Source: Ramlibacter sp. (GTDB lineage: Bacteria > Pseudomonadota > Gammaproteobacteria > Burkholderiales > Burkholderiaceae_C). Taken from it: 33,457 bases of DNA. Position 1 is the first letter of the stretch; every line of letters starts with the position of its first letter. Of this stretch, positions 19,148 to 27,165 are shown piece by piece. A program made the position numbers and the translations under genes. Under the pieces are notes generated by a model. It made no database searches. It had not been told where the DNA came from and saw only the letters and a list, made by a program, of their open reading frames with translations. The stretch is from contig NZ_JAQGNQ010000081.1 of the NCBI RefSeq assembly GCF_028291745.1, positions 1 through 33,457 of the forward strand, written 5' to 3'.

Positions 19148-19450
19148 ATGACCCAGACGGCTTCCATCTGGCTCGTGCTGGTGCTGGCCTTCTGCGCCGC
19201 GAACCTGCCTTTCCTCACGCAACGCGTGCTGGGCATCGTGCCGCTGGTGCGCGGCAAGAACCTGGCGATCCGCCTGGCGGAACTGCTGCTGATGTACTTC
19301 CTGGTTGGCGGTATCGGCGTGCTGCTGGAACAGCATGCCGGGCAGATCTCGCCGCAGGGCTGGGAGTTCTATGCGGTGACCGGCGCGTTGTTCCTCACCT
19401 TCGCCTTCCCCGGCTTCGTCTGGCGCTATCTTTTCAAACGGAGACACTGA
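19148..19450 (+). CDS. DUF2818 family small membrane protein
   Basis: A 100-residue protein with three hydrophobic segments (about 5-24, 40-60, 75-95) and a basic C-terminus (WRYLFKRRH), consistent with an inner-membrane protein. The sequence begins MTQTASIWLVLVLAFCAANLPF and contains RGKNLAIRLAELLLMYFLVGG, which I recognise as DUF2818. This family sits directly after nuoN in many Burkholderiales, suggesting a role linked to complex I, but no function is known to me. The open frame runs upstream through the repeat; the ATG at 19148 is preferred because the upstream part is only repeat sequence. The NUDIX gene starts 5 bases after its stop. Confidence 0.88.
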   Translation: MTQTASIWLVLVLAFCAANLPFLTQRVLGIVPLVRGKNLAIRLAELLLMYFLVGGIGVLLEQHAGQISPQGWEFYAVTGALFLTFAFPGFVWRYLFKRRH

Positions 19451-19455
19451 TCCAC

Positions 19456-20043
19456 ATGGCCGACGACAGCCACCTGACCGAGCACACCACGTCCCGCGAG
19501 GAGCTGCTGAAGGGCCACTTCCTGCACATCGTGCGCGAACACGTGCGCCTGCCCGATGGCGGCGCTGCCACCCGCGAATACGTGCTGCATCCCGGTGCCG
19601 TGGCGGTCGTGCCGCTGCTCGATGACGGCCGCATCGTGCTGGAGCGCCAGTACCGCCATCCCACGCGCCAGGTCATGATCGAGATCCCGGCGGGCAAGCT
19701 CGATGCCGGCGAGTCGTCGCTGGTCTGCGGCCAGCGCGAACTGCTGGAGGAGACGGGCTACGTCGCGCGCGAATGGGCGTTCGGCTTCACCATGTATCCC
19801 ACCGTTGCCTATTCGGACGAAGCGATCCAGATCTGGTTTGCCCGTGGGCTGGAGCTGCGCGGGGCGCGGCTGGACGAGGGCGAGTTCCTCGACGTCATCA
19901 CCGCCACGCCCGAGGAGTTCCTGGGCTGGTGCCGCGACGGCAAGGTGGTCGACTCCAAGACGCTGGCCTCGGCGGTGTGGATCCAGAATGTGCTGGCCGG
20001 CACTTGGAAACTCGACTGGCAGACCCCAGCTGCGATTGCATGA
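19456..20043 (+). CDS. NUDIX hydrolase, ADP-ribose pyrophosphatase-like
   Basis: A 195-residue cytoplasmic NUDIX protein. A complete Nudix box GX5EX7REUXEEXGU spans residues 80-102 (GKLDAGE, then RELLEETGY) and provides the Mg2+-binding Glu residues. EIPAGKLDAGES and the preceding QYRHPTRQ match the ADP-ribose pyrophosphatase (NudF/YffH) subgroup, so cleavage of ADP-ribose to AMP and ribose 5-phosphate is likely. It follows DUF2818 by 5 bases with ggaga upstream. Its stop overlaps the DUF1178 ATG (ATGA, 20040-20043). Its place behind the NADH dehydrogenase genes fits turnover of NAD-derived metabolites, but that link is inference. Confidence 0.9.
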   Translation: MADDSHLTEHTTSREELLKGHFLHIVREHVRLPDGGAATREYVLHPGAVAVVPLLDDGRIVLERQYRHPTRQVMIEIPAGKLDAGESSLVCGQRELLEETGYVAREWAFGFTMYPTVAYSDEAIQIWFARGLELRGARLDEGEFLDVITATPEEFLGWCRDGKVVDSKTLASAVWIQNVLAGTWKLDWQTPAAIA

Positions 20044-20489
20044 AGGTCCTCAACCTCCAATGCAGCCAGGCCCACGGTTTCGAGGGCTGGTTCGGCTCCG
20101 AAGAAGACTTCCAGGCCCAGCTGGCACGCGGGCTAGTGGAGTGTCCCTTGTGCGGCGACGCGCAGGTGAGCAAGCTGCCCAGCGCCCCGCGCCTGAACTT
20201 CGGCGCGCCGGCGCCCGCTGCCGCGCCGGTGGCCAGGCAGGAAGTGATCTCCGCCCCGAACGCGCAATTGCAGGCCGCCTGGATGCACATGGTCAAGCAG
20301 GTGATGGCGAATACCGAGGACGTTGGTGAGCGCTTTGCCGAAGAGGCCCGCAAGATCCACTACGGCGAAACCGAGGAGCGCGGCATTCGCGGGCAGGCGT
20401 CGCGTGAAGAGACCGAGTCACTGCTGGAGGAAGGCATTGCGGTGCTGCCGCTGCCGATTCCCAAAGGTCTGAAGGGGCCTTTGCAGTAG
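20040..20489 (+). CDS. DUF1178 family protein
   Basis: A 149-residue protein starting MKVLNLQCSQAHGFEGWF, the recognisable DUF1178 opening. Cys8, His12, Cys35 and Cys38 (CPLCGD) look like a zinc-ribbon set. The middle is an Ala/Pro linker, and the C-terminal half carries VGERFAEEARKIHYGE, the second conserved block, with EERGIRGQAS after it. The function of the family is unknown. The ATG overlaps the NUDIX stop, so the two are translationally coupled. A strong hairpin terminator begins 8 bases after the stop. The long upstream frame is a shadow of the NUDIX gene. Confidence 0.9.
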   Translation: MKVLNLQCSQAHGFEGWFGSEEDFQAQLARGLVECPLCGDAQVSKLPSAPRLNFGAPAPAAAPVARQEVISAPNAQLQAAWMHMVKQVMANTEDVGERFAEEARKIHYGETEERGIRGQASREETESLLEEGIAVLPLPIPKGLKGPLQ

Positions 20490-20496
20490 CAGTGTT

Positions 20497-20521
20497 GAAA
20501 GGGGCGCGTTGCGCCCCTTTC
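20497..20521 (+). terminator. Intrinsic terminator closing the nuo-DUF1178 block
   Basis: The arms gaaaggggcgc (20497-20507) and gcgcccctttc (20511-20521) form a perfect 11-bp stem with a three-base loop gtt. The stem is GC-rich with an A/T base, so the T-run is inside its 3' arm rather than after it. It follows the DUF1178 stop directly and could also act on the opposing ABC-transporter transcript. Confidence 0.75.
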
Positions 20522-20537
20522 GCTGCCGGCTGTTGCC

Positions 20538-20633
20538 CCTTCCCCCTCCGGGGGAAGGCCGGGATGGGGGCGCTCCGAACATCGCGCAGGCCGCAGCGCC
20601 CCCACCCCAACCCTCCCCCGGAGGGGGAGGGAG
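20538..20633. repeat. Three-stem G+C repeat, copy A
   Basis: Three perfect stems lie in a row: ccttccccc/gggggaagg (20538-20546, 20550-20558), tgggggcgct/agcgccccca (20565-20574, 20595-20604) and ccctccccc/gggggaggg (20611-20619, 20623-20631). The last 44 bases (20590-20633) are identical to 27212-27255. The element sits between the DUF1178 terminator and the stop of the ABC-transporter gene on the other strand. This kind of C-run/G-run intergenic repeat is widespread in G+C-rich proteobacteria as I recall. Confidence 0.85.
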
Positions 20634-20642
20634 TCCATATGG

Positions 20643-22418
20643 TCAAGTCATGAACTGCAGCGCCGCCAGCCGTGCATACACGCCGCCGGCCGCCATCAGC
20701 TCCTCATGCCGCCCGCTTTCCACGATCCGCCCATGATCCAGCACCACGATCCGGTCGGCCTGCTGGATCGTCGCCAGTCGATGCGCGATCACCAGCGTCG
20801 TGCGGTCTCGCATCGCTGAAGCCAGCGCCGCCTGCACCATCCGCTCGCTCTCGGCATCGAGCGCGCTGGTCGCCTCGTCCAGCAACAGCAGCGGCGGGTT
20901 CTTCAGCATGGCGCGGGCGATCGCGATCCGCTGGCGCTGCCCGCCCGAGAGGCGCACGCCGCGCTCGCCCAGGAAGGTGTCGTAGCCTTCGGGCAGGGCG
21001 CGGATGAAGTCGTCGGCGAAGGCGCCTTGCGCGGCGGCATGGACCTCGGCCTCGGAGGCGTCGGGCCGGCCATAGCGGATGTTCTCCAGCGCCGACGCCG
21101 AGAAGATCACCGGCTCCTGCGGCACCAGGCCGATGCGCGCGCGCAAGTCCTGCAGGCGCAGGCTGTCCACCGGTGCAGCGTCGATCTCGATCGCGCCCTG
21201 CTGGGGATCGTAGAACCGCAGCAGCAACTGGAACACCGTGGTCTTGCCGGCACCGCTCGGGCCGACCAGGGCCACCGTCTCGCCTGGCGCCACGGCCAGC
21301 GAGAAGTCCGTCAGCGCCGGCATGCCGGGGCGCGACGGATAGTGGAAGCGCACGTTGTCCAGGCGCACGCTGCTGCCCGCCGGCGGCGTCGGCACCGAGC
21401 GCGGTTGCTCCGGCGAGAGCACGGGCGACCGGCTGGCCAGCAGCTCCATCAGGCGCTCGGTCGCACCGGCGGCACGCAGCAGGTCGCCATAGACTTCGCC
21501 CAGCACCGCGATCGCACCGGCGAAGATGCCGACGTAGAGCGCGGCCTGTCCGAGCTGGCCGGCCGTCAGCTGGCCGCGCAGCACGGCCTGCGTGCCCTGG
21601 TACAAGCCCCACAGCATCAGCGCCGCATTGGCGATGATGACGAAGGCCACCAGCACGGCCCGTGCCCGCGTGCGCCGCACGCCGGTCTGGAACGCGCTCT
21701 CGGTGGCGGCGCGAAAGCGCTGCGCCTCGCGCTCCTCCGCGGCGTGGCTCTGCACCACGGGAATCGCATTCAGCACTTCGGCGGCGATCGCGCTCGAATC
21801 GGCCACGCGGTCCTGGCTGGCGCGCGACAGCCGCCGCACCCGCCGGCCGAACACCATCGCCGGCAGGATCACCAGCACCACGACCAGCAGCACCTGCGTC
21901 ATCACGTAGGGATGCGTCACCACCAGCATGCCGAGCGCGCCCACGCCCATCACCAGGTTGCGCAGCCCCAGCGAAACCGAGGAGCCGACCACCGCCTGCA
22001 CCAATGTCGTGTCGGTGGTCAGGCGCGACAGCACCTCGCCGGTCTGCGTGCTCTCGAAGAAGGCGGGGCTCTGTTCCAGCACGTGGGCATAGACGGCGCT
22101 GCGCAAGTCCGCCGTCACCCGTTCGCCCAGCCAGCTCACCATGAAGAAGCGGCCGGCCGAAGCGACGCCCAGCGCCACGGCCACCGCGAACAGCAGCAGG
22201 AAATGTTCGCGCAGCGCCACCAGCCGCGTGCCCGGGTCGGCGGCGATGCCGCGGTCGATCATGGTCCGCAGCGCGATCGGGAACACCAGCATGGCCGCGG
22301 CTGCGAGCACCAGGAAGAAGCCGGCCAGCGCGATCCGGCCGCGATACGGCCGCAGGAAGGGCAGCAGCCCGGTGAGGGAGCGGGAGGGCGCGGGGCGCCG
22401 GGGCAGGGCTGCAGGCAT
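20643..22418 (-). CDS. ABC exporter, fused permease/ATPase (MsbA-related)
   Basis: A half-transporter of the ABCB/MsbA type, 591 residues: six transmembrane helices in the first ~310, then a nucleotide-binding domain. Walker A is GPSGAGKTT (386-394), the Q-loop is in [10 protein letters not shown], the signature is [14 protein letters not shown] (490-503), Walker B is LLLLDE (510-515) and the H-loop His is 546 (IAHRLAT). It resembles the family annotated as MsbA-related permease/ATP-binding protein; the cargo is unknown, perhaps a lipid or hydrophobic compound. The ATG at 22418 ([12 protein letters not shown]) is chosen; a GTG at 22472 would add 18 residues without family character. It is divergent from the 196-aa gene, with a 128-base shared upstream region. 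Confidence 0.92.
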   Translation of the reverse strand: MPAALPRRPAPSRSLTGLLPFLRPYRGRIALAGFFLVLAAAAMLVFPIALRTMIDRGIAADPGTRLVALREHFLLLFAVAVALGVASAGRFFMVSWLGERVTADLRSAVYAHVLEQSPAFFESTQTGEVLSRLTTDTTLVQAVVGSSVSLGLRNLVMGVGALGMLVVTHPYVMTQVLLVVVLVILPAMVFGRRVRRLSRASQDRVADSSAIAAEVLNAIPVVQSHAAEEREAQRFRAATESAFQTGVRRTRARAVLVAFVIIANAALMLWGLYQGTQAVLRGQLTAGQLGQAALYVGIFAGAIAVLGEVYGDLLRAAGATERLMELLASRSPVLSPEQPRSVPTPPAGSSVRLDNVRFHYPSRPGMPALTDFSLAVAPGETVALVGPSGAGKTTVFQLLLRFYDPQQGAIEIDAAPVDSLRLQDLRARIGLVPQEPVIFSASALENIRYGRPDASEAEVHAAAQGAFADDFIRALPEGYDTFLGERGVRLSGGQRQRIAIARAMLKNPPLLLLDEATSALDAESERMVQAALASAMRDRTTLVIAHRLATIQQADRIVVLDHGRIVESGRHEELMAAGGVYARLAALQFMT

Positions 22419-22546
22419 CGCGGCAGTGTAGTCATGCGCCTGCGGCCACTCCGCGCGTCCTTGCGCGGGCACCCCGGCTGGGCTTGCTTAACGTGCCTGA
22501 CGCGAAGCAGACCTTCCCGCCCGCCTCGGGTAGAGTCCACTTCGTC

Positions 22547-23137
22547 ATGGCCATCCCGACTCTCACCAACATCCCTGCGCGTGCGCGCCTCGACCTCGAT
22601 CGGCCGTGGCAGCACGGCGACACGCTGCCCGCCCCGGAGGCGGTGCACAGCGACGGCGACACTGCCTGGGCGCTGTTCAACGAACTTGCGTGCGAGCAGG
22701 AGCGACGCTTCGCGGACACGGCGCCGATGACGCAGCCGCCTCTGCGTCCCGAGGAGGTCAGTTGGGCCGCCACGATGCCGGCCTCCGCCGCGGCCGTCCA
22801 GCCGCGCCTGGTGCCGCCCGCAGCCCCCAAGGCGCAGTCGCAGGTGACGCTCGACGCCGCGATGCTGCTGGCCCGCCGCAACAATCGTGTGTGTCCGCGA
22901 CCCGAGCGCTGGAGCGCGTTCACGGCGCTGCTGCCGGTGCGCAAGAGCGGCCGCGGTTCGCAACGGCCGCCCGCGCCCGCCACGGGGGACGCCTGGGCGC
23001 TGACTCCGCCGCTGAGCAAACGCCTGTGTTTTCGCGAGCAGGTCGAGTGGGCCGAGAGCCTGGGCGTGCTCGCGCAAGCCATGGCCTTCATGCAGTCCAT
23101 GGCCGAAGGCGAGTGGCTGCACATGGGCGAAGAGTGA
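22547..23137 (+). CDS. Hypothetical protein, Pro/Ala-rich, 196 residues
   Basis: I do not recognise a characterised family. The frame could begin at 22484, but the ATG at 22547 (MAIPTLTNIPARARLDL) looks natural. Its N-terminal part (to about 60) is Asp/Glu/Trp-containing and soluble. Residues about 70-100 are a Pro/Ala linker, and a basic stretch (NNRVCPRPERW to KSGRGSQRPP) follows. The C-terminal ~35 residues (REQVEWAESLGVLAQAMAFMQSM) form a likely amphipathic helix. There is no signal peptide or membrane segment. It is followed 48 bases later by the Hpt gene in the same direction, so a shared transcript with a phosphorelay protein is possible. Codon use is like its neighbours. Probably a Comamonadaceae-restricted protein. 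Confidence 0.7.
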   Translation: MAIPTLTNIPARARLDLDRPWQHGDTLPAPEAVHSDGDTAWALFNELACEQERRFADTAPMTQPPLRPEEVSWAATMPASAAAVQPRLVPPAAPKAQSQVTLDAAMLLARRNNRVCPRPERWSAFTALLPVRKSGRGSQRPPAPATGDAWALTPPLSKRLCFREQVEWAESLGVLAQAMAFMQSMAEGEWLHMGEE

Positions 23138-23185
23138 CGTCGCTCTCGCCGGTCGCAGCAAAAGCAGTTTCACCGTGAGCCGGAC

Positions 23186-23518
23186 ATGAGCCATACCTCC
23201 AACGCCAGCGATTTCCAGCAGACCCTGCAAAACTTCCGCGACGAATTCGCGCAGCAGGTGCCGGGCCGCGTGGCCGAAGCGCGCGAGCGCCTGCAGGCGT
23301 GCCGCAGCGATCCGGCCAACGACGTGCTGGTGCGCGACTTCTATCGCTCCGTCCACAAACTCGCCGGCTCGGCCGGCACCTTCGGCATGACCCGCCTGGG
23401 CGACGACGCGCGGGCGATCGAATTGCGGATCGAGACGCTGCTGGGGCAGGGGCAGCGGAGTGCAGAAGACTTCGAGGCGTTGGTTCCGGGGGTCGAGGCG
23501 CTGGCGCCGGCGGCCTGA
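23186..23518 (+). CDS. Hpt-domain phosphotransfer protein
   Basis: A 110-residue, nearly single-domain histidine phosphotransfer protein. The four-helix Hpt signature is present: SVHKLAGSAGTFGM with the phospho-accepting His57, followed by LGDDARAIELRIETLL. It has no kinase or receiver domain, so it must relay phosphate between a hybrid kinase elsewhere and a receiver, plausibly the CheY-like protein encoded convergently at 23603-23983. The start ATG (MSHTSNASDF) has a weak gtgag ribosome site. A perfect 29-bp inverted repeat starts 12 bases after its stop. Confidence 0.87.
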   Translation: MSHTSNASDFQQTLQNFRDEFAQQVPGRVAEARERLQACRSDPANDVLVRDFYRSVHKLAGSAGTFGMTRLGDDARAIELRIETLLGQGQRSAEDFEALVPGVEALAPAA

Positions 23519-23529
23519 ATTCGGACTTG

Positions 23530-23602
23530 GTAGGCTGGGCTGCCGCAGGCACCCCAGCAAGGTGCGCGCAATAGCTGGGGTGCCTGCGGCAGCCCAGCCT
23601 AC
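23530..23602. repeat. BIME: two GTAG-headed REP units in perfect inverted orientation
   Basis: The left unit (23530-23558) reads GTAG, then gctggg, a C, tgcc, loop gca, ggca, a C, cccagc. It is therefore a hairpin with one internal C-C mismatch. The right unit (23574-23602) is its exact reverse complement, ending CTAC, separated by 15 bases. A 5' GTAG before an imperfect palindrome is the hallmark of REPs moved by RAYT (REP-associated tyrosine) transposases. The pair sits between the convergent Hpt and receiver genes, touching the receiver stop codon at 23603. A related single unit lies at 31566-31594. It may also act as a bidirectional terminator, although there is no T-run. Confidence 0.85.
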
Positions 23603-23983
23603 TCAAACGGGCAAGTACTTCTTCAACCGCGCCCCGAGTTCCACCGGATTGAACGGCTTGCTCACGTAATCCGTGGCCCCGGCCGCATACGCGCGGTCGA
23701 TCATCTGCTGGTCGTCCTTGCCCGTGAGCATCACCACGGGCACGTCTTTCCACGCCGGCAGGCTGCGCAGCCTGGCGAGCAGCGTCAGGCCGTCGTGCAC
23801 CGGCAGCATCATGTCCAGCAGCACGAGTTGCGGCACCGGCCCGTGTTCGATCGCCGCCATCGCCTCCGCGCCATCGGCCGCCCGCTGCACGCTCCAGCCC
23901 TGGCGCTGCAGCAGGAAGCGCAGCAGCGTGGCAATGGTTTCGTCGTCGTCGATCAGCAGGGCAGCGGGGGTGGCTTGGGGCAT
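23603..23983 (-). CDS. Single-domain response regulator (CheY-like receiver)
   Basis: A 126-residue receiver domain with no output domain. The acidic pocket is IDDDE (Asp12-Asp14), the phospho-acceptor is Asp57 in LVLLDMMLP, the switch Thr is 87 in VMLTGK, and the invariant Lys is 109 in SKPFNP. The ATG at 23983 gives MPQATPAALLIDDD; the much longer open frame upstream is a shadow of the LysR and CoA-transferase genes. It probably works with Hpt as a phosphorelay end-point acting by protein-protein contact. It is divergent from LysR with only 30 bases between the two starts, so its promoter must lie inside the LysR coding region. Confidence 0.92.
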   Translation of the reverse strand: MPQATPAALLIDDDETIATLLRFLLQRQGWSVQRAADGAEAMAAIEHGPVPQLVLLDMMLPVHDGLTLLARLRSLPAWKDVPVVMLTGKDDQQMIDRAYAAGATDYVSKPFNPVELGARLKKYLPV

Positions 23984-24013
23984 GGTGCGATTGCGCTTGG
24001 GTACGATAGTCCG

Positions 24014-24961
24014 GTGACAACCGTCGGCTCCCTTTATAACCTCGCGCGATTCGACCTGGTGTCGATCCGGTTGGTGGTGGATTGTGTGCAGCATGGCAGC
24101 CTGAGCGCCGCCGCGCGCGAGGCGCACCTGGCGCTCGCCGCCGCCAGTCGCCGCATGCGCGAGCTGGAGGATGCCGTGGGCGAGCCGCTGTTCGAGCGCC
24201 ACGGGCGCGGCCTGCTGCCCACGGCGGCGGGCCGCGTGTTCGCGCGCCACGCAGTCGGCCTGCTGCAGTCGCTCGAGCAGATGGGCGCCGAGCTGGCCGA
24301 CCTGCGCCAGGGCATTGCCAAGCACGTGCGCCTGTGCGCCAGCACGGCGGCCATCAACCAGTTCCTGCCGCCGCTGCTGGCGCGGTACGCGAAGCTGCAC
24401 CGGCAGGTGCGCGTCGACCTCGACGAGCAGGTTTCCAGTGCCGTGGTCGCGGCACTGCGCGATGGCAGCGCCGACCTCGGCGTGTTCGTCGAAGGGGCCG
24501 AGACCGACGGCCTCGATGGCCGCGTGTTCCGCCGCGACGAGTTGATCCTGGTGCTGCCCGCGCGCCATCGCCTCGTCGGGCGCGGCGCAGTGCCTTTCAG
24601 CGAAGCACTGGACGAGGACTGGATCAGCCTCGGCGATGGCGCCGCGCTGCTCCAGAAGCAGCAGGAGGCGGCGCATGCCGCGGGCCGACCGCTGCGCCTG
24701 CGCATGCAGGTGCGCAGCTTCGACGCGGTGTGCCACCTCGTCGCCTCGGGCCTGGGCATCGCCGTGCTGCCGAAGAACGCGGCGCTGCCCATCGTCGGCG
24801 CGATGAAGCTGCACTGGCGCGCGCTGTCCGATCCCTGGGCCTCGCGCCGTCTGCTGGTGGCCACGCGCTCGGGCGCGCAGGACCCCGCCGTCGCGGCGCT
24901 GGCCGATTTCCTGGTCGAGCCTTCGCAGAATGCGAAAGCTCCCCGCCGCGATCGGCAATAG
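24014..24961 (+). CDS. LysR-family transcriptional regulator
   Basis: A 315-residue LTTR with a winged helix-turn-helix at about residues 17-75 (VVDCVQHGSLSAAAREAHLA, SRRMRELEDAVGEPLFERHGRG) and a periplasmic-binding-protein-like effector domain from about 95. GTG at 24014 is chosen because it gives the right N-terminal length; no ATG is available at a sensible place. A -10-like TACGAT lies at 24002-24007, only 6 bases before the GTG, so the transcript might be leaderless. The CoA-transferase gene follows after 34 bases in the same direction, so the regulator probably controls that unit. LTTRs more often face their targets divergently, and the receiver gene occupies that side here. Confidence 0.9.
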   Translation: MTTVGSLYNLARFDLVSIRLVVDCVQHGSLSAAAREAHLALAAASRRMRELEDAVGEPLFERHGRGLLPTAAGRVFARHAVGLLQSLEQMGAELADLRQGIAKHVRLCASTAAINQFLPPLLARYAKLHRQVRVDLDEQVSSAVVAALRDGSADLGVFVEGAETDGLDGRVFRRDELILVLPARHRLVGRGAVPFSEALDEDWISLGDGAALLQKQQEAAHAAGRPLRLRMQVRSFDAVCHLVASGLGIAVLPKNAALPIVGAMKLHWRALSDPWASRRLLVATRSGAQDPAVAALADFLVEPSQNAKAPRRDRQ

Positions 24962-24995
24962 ACGCGGGCCCGCGCCGCGCGCACACTGCGGCGCC

Positions 24996-26204
24996 ATGGA
25001 AACAAGAGCCTCCTTCGGGCCGCTCGCCGGCTTGAAAGTGGTGGAGATGGGCCAGCTGATCGCCGGCCCCTTTGCCGCCAAGACGCTGGCCGACTTCGGC
25101 GCCGACGTCGTCAAGATCGAGCCGCCGGCCAGCGGCGACCCGCTGCGCAACTGGCGCCTGCTGAAGGACGGCACCTCGGTGTGGTGGCAGGTGCAGTCGC
25201 GCAACAAGCGCAGCGTGGCGCTGGACCTGAAGAACCCGGAGGCGCAGGAGATCGTGCGCAAGCTGGCGGCCGAGGCCGACGTGCTGGTGGAGAACTTCCG
25301 GCCCGGCGCGCTGGAGGGCTGGAACCTCGATCCGCAGCGGCTGCTCGAGGCGAATCCGCGCCTGGTCGTTTTGCGCATCAGCGGCTACGGCCAGACCGGC
25401 CCTTACCGGGACCGCCCCGGCTTCGGCGTGGTCGGTGAAGCCATGGGCGGCCTGCGCCACCTCACCGCGGAGCCGGGTCGGGTGCCGGTGCGGGTCGGCG
25501 TGAGCATCGGCGACACGCTCGCGGCGCTGCATGGCGTGATCGGCATCCTGATGGCGCTGCACGAGCGCCAGCGGTCCGGCCGCGGCCAGGTGATCGACGT
25601 CGCCCTGTACGAGGCGGTGTTCAACTGCATGGAAAGCCTGCTGCCCGAATACAGCGCCTTCGAGGCGGTGCGCGGGCCGGCGGGCAGCGCGTTGCCCGGC
25701 ATCGCGCCGACCAACGCCTACCTGTGCAGCGACGGCTACGCGCTGATCGCGGGCAATGGCGACAGCATCTACAAGCGACTGATGGCGGCGATCGGTCGCG
25801 ACGACCTCGGGCAGGACCCGGATCTCGCCGACAACGCGGGCCGCGTGCGGCGCGTGGGAGAGATCGACAGCGCGATCGGTGCCTGGACGAAGACGCGCAG
25901 CGTCGGCGCAGTGCTGCAGGTGCTCGATGGCGCCGGCGTGCCTTCGGGGCGCATCTACACGGTGGCCGATATCGCGGCCGATCCGCACTACGCGGCGCGC
26001 GGCATGCTGCAGCAGATCACGCTGGCGGATGGCGACACGCTCACCGTCCCGGGCATCGTCCCCAAGCTCTCGCGCACGCCGGGCGCGCACCAGCGCAACG
26101 CGCCGGCGCTCGGGCAGGACACCGAGGAAGTGATGCGCGAGATCGGGCTTTCGGATTCACAGATCGCCGCGCTGAAAAGCCGCGGCGTCATCAAGGCAGG
26201 ATAA
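24996..26204 (+). CDS. CaiB/BaiF family (class III) CoA-transferase
   Basis: Transfers CoA between carboxylic acids. The 402 residues start METRASFGPLAGLKVVEMGQ, a normal beginning for the family (LxGLRVLD-type). GADVVKIEPPASGD, RNKRSVALDLKNPE and VLVENFRPGALE are the usual class III blocks. The Asp in VGVSIGDTLAALHG (Asp173) corresponds, by my alignment to formyl-CoA transferase, to the catalytic aspartate. The gene ends 2 bases before the HMG-CoA-lyase-type gene, so both enzymes are made together. A likely role is activating a dicarboxylic or hydroxy acid (such as citramalate or 3-hydroxy-3-methylglutarate) for cleavage by that lyase. The substrate is inference. Confidence 0.93.
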   Translation: METRASFGPLAGLKVVEMGQLIAGPFAAKTLADFGADVVKIEPPASGDPLRNWRLLKDGTSVWWQVQSRNKRSVALDLKNPEAQEIVRKLAAEADVLVENFRPGALEGWNLDPQRLLEANPRLVVLRISGYGQTGPYRDRPGFGVVGEAMGGLRHLTAEPGRVPVRVGVSIGDTLAALHGVIGILMALHERQRSGRGQVIDVALYEAVFNCMESLLPEYSAFEAVRGPAGSALPGIAPTNAYLCSDGYALIAGNGDSIYKRLMAAIGRDDLGQDPDLADNAGRVRRVGEIDSAIGAWTKTRSVGAVLQVLDGAGVPSGRIYTVADIAADPHYAARGMLQQITLADGDTLTVPGIVPKLSRTPGAHQRNAPALGQDTEEVMREIGLSDSQIAALKSRGVIKAG

Positions 26205-26206
26205 GC

Positions 26207-27151
26207 ATGGGCCAACGCATTTTCTTCAACGAGGTCGTCACGCGCGACGGCTTCCAGATCGAACCCGAGTTCATCGCCACCGATGCCAAGGTGCAGCTGG
26301 TGGACGCGCTCTCGGCCTGCGGCTACGCCAAGATCGAGGTCACCTCGTTCACCTCGCCCAAGGCAATCCCCATGCTGCGCGACGCCGAGGAGGTGATGGG
26401 CCGCATCGCCCGCGCCCCCGGCGTGGAGTACACGGTGCTGGTGCCCAACTTGCGCGGTGCGGAACGGGCGATGGAAGCGCGCGCCGACGAACTGAACCTG
26501 GTGATGTCGACCTCGGAGACGCACAACCTGGCCAACCTGCGCATGCCGCGCGAGCAGAGCTTCGCGGCGCTGGCGGATGTGATCCGCCTGGTGGCTGGCA
26601 GGACGCCAATCAACGTGTCGCTGTCGACGGCCTTCGGCTGCCCCATGGAGGGCGACGTGCCGCAGCAGCAAGTGCTGGCCTGGTCGCAGCGCTTCGCGGA
26701 CCTGGGCGTGCGCGGCCTCACGATCTGCGACACCACCGGCATGGCCAATCCCGCGCAGGTGGCGCGCATGTGCGAGGCGCTGCAGCAGCGCTTTGCACAC
26801 CTGCAACTGACGCTGCACTTCCACAACACGCGCGGCATGGGCCTGGCCAACGTGCTGGCCGCGGCGCAGGGCGGGATCGTGCGCTTCGACGGTTCGCTCG
26901 GTGGCCTGGGCGGCTGTCCGTACGCGCCCGGCGCCAGCGGCAACATCAGCAGCGAAGACGCCGTCCACATGCTCGAGGCCATGGGCTACGACACCGGCAT
27001 CGAGGTCTCGCGCCTGCTGCAGATTGCACGCGCCCTGCCGGCCATCGTCGGCCACGCGGTGCCGGGGCAGGTGGCCAAGGCGGGACCGAGCACGCAGTTG
27101 CATCCGGTACCGGCTGCCGTCACCGAACTCCGCGCGAGGCTTGGGGCTTGA
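26207..27151 (+). CDS. Hydroxymethylglutaryl-CoA lyase family enzyme
   Basis: A TIM-barrel lyase of the HMGL-like family, 314 residues. Catalytic and metal residues match human HMG-CoA lyase: Arg13-Asp14 (TRDGFQ), His204 and His206 (LHFHNTRG), Cys237 in the G-loop GGLGGCPYAPGASGN, and Asn246. It would split a 3-hydroxy-3-methyl acyl-CoA, giving acetyl-CoA plus a keto acid or ester such as acetoacetate or pyruvate. It is translated with the CoA-transferase upstream (2-base gap). Many beta-proteobacterial members act on citramalyl-CoA or other analogues, so the exact substrate is open. Confidence 0.92.
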   Translation: MGQRIFFNEVVTRDGFQIEPEFIATDAKVQLVDALSACGYAKIEVTSFTSPKAIPMLRDAEEVMGRIARAPGVEYTVLVPNLRGAERAMEARADELNLVMSTSETHNLANLRMPREQSFAALADVIRLVAGRTPINVSLSTAFGCPMEGDVPQQQVLAWSQRFADLGVRGLTICDTTGMANPAQVARMCEALQQRFAHLQLTLHFHNTRGMGLANVLAAAQGGIVRFDGSLGGLGGCPYAPGASGNISSEDAVHMLEAMGYDTGIEVSRLLQIARALPAIVGHAVPGQVAKAGPSTQLHPVPAAVTELRARLGA

Positions 27152-27165
27152 GGCGGTTACCTCTT

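Noticed and set aside
23984..25378. Long N-terminal extension of the receiver protein on the minus strand
   Set aside because: It lies opposite the LysR and CoA-transferase genes. The receiver fold begins right at the ATG at 23983.
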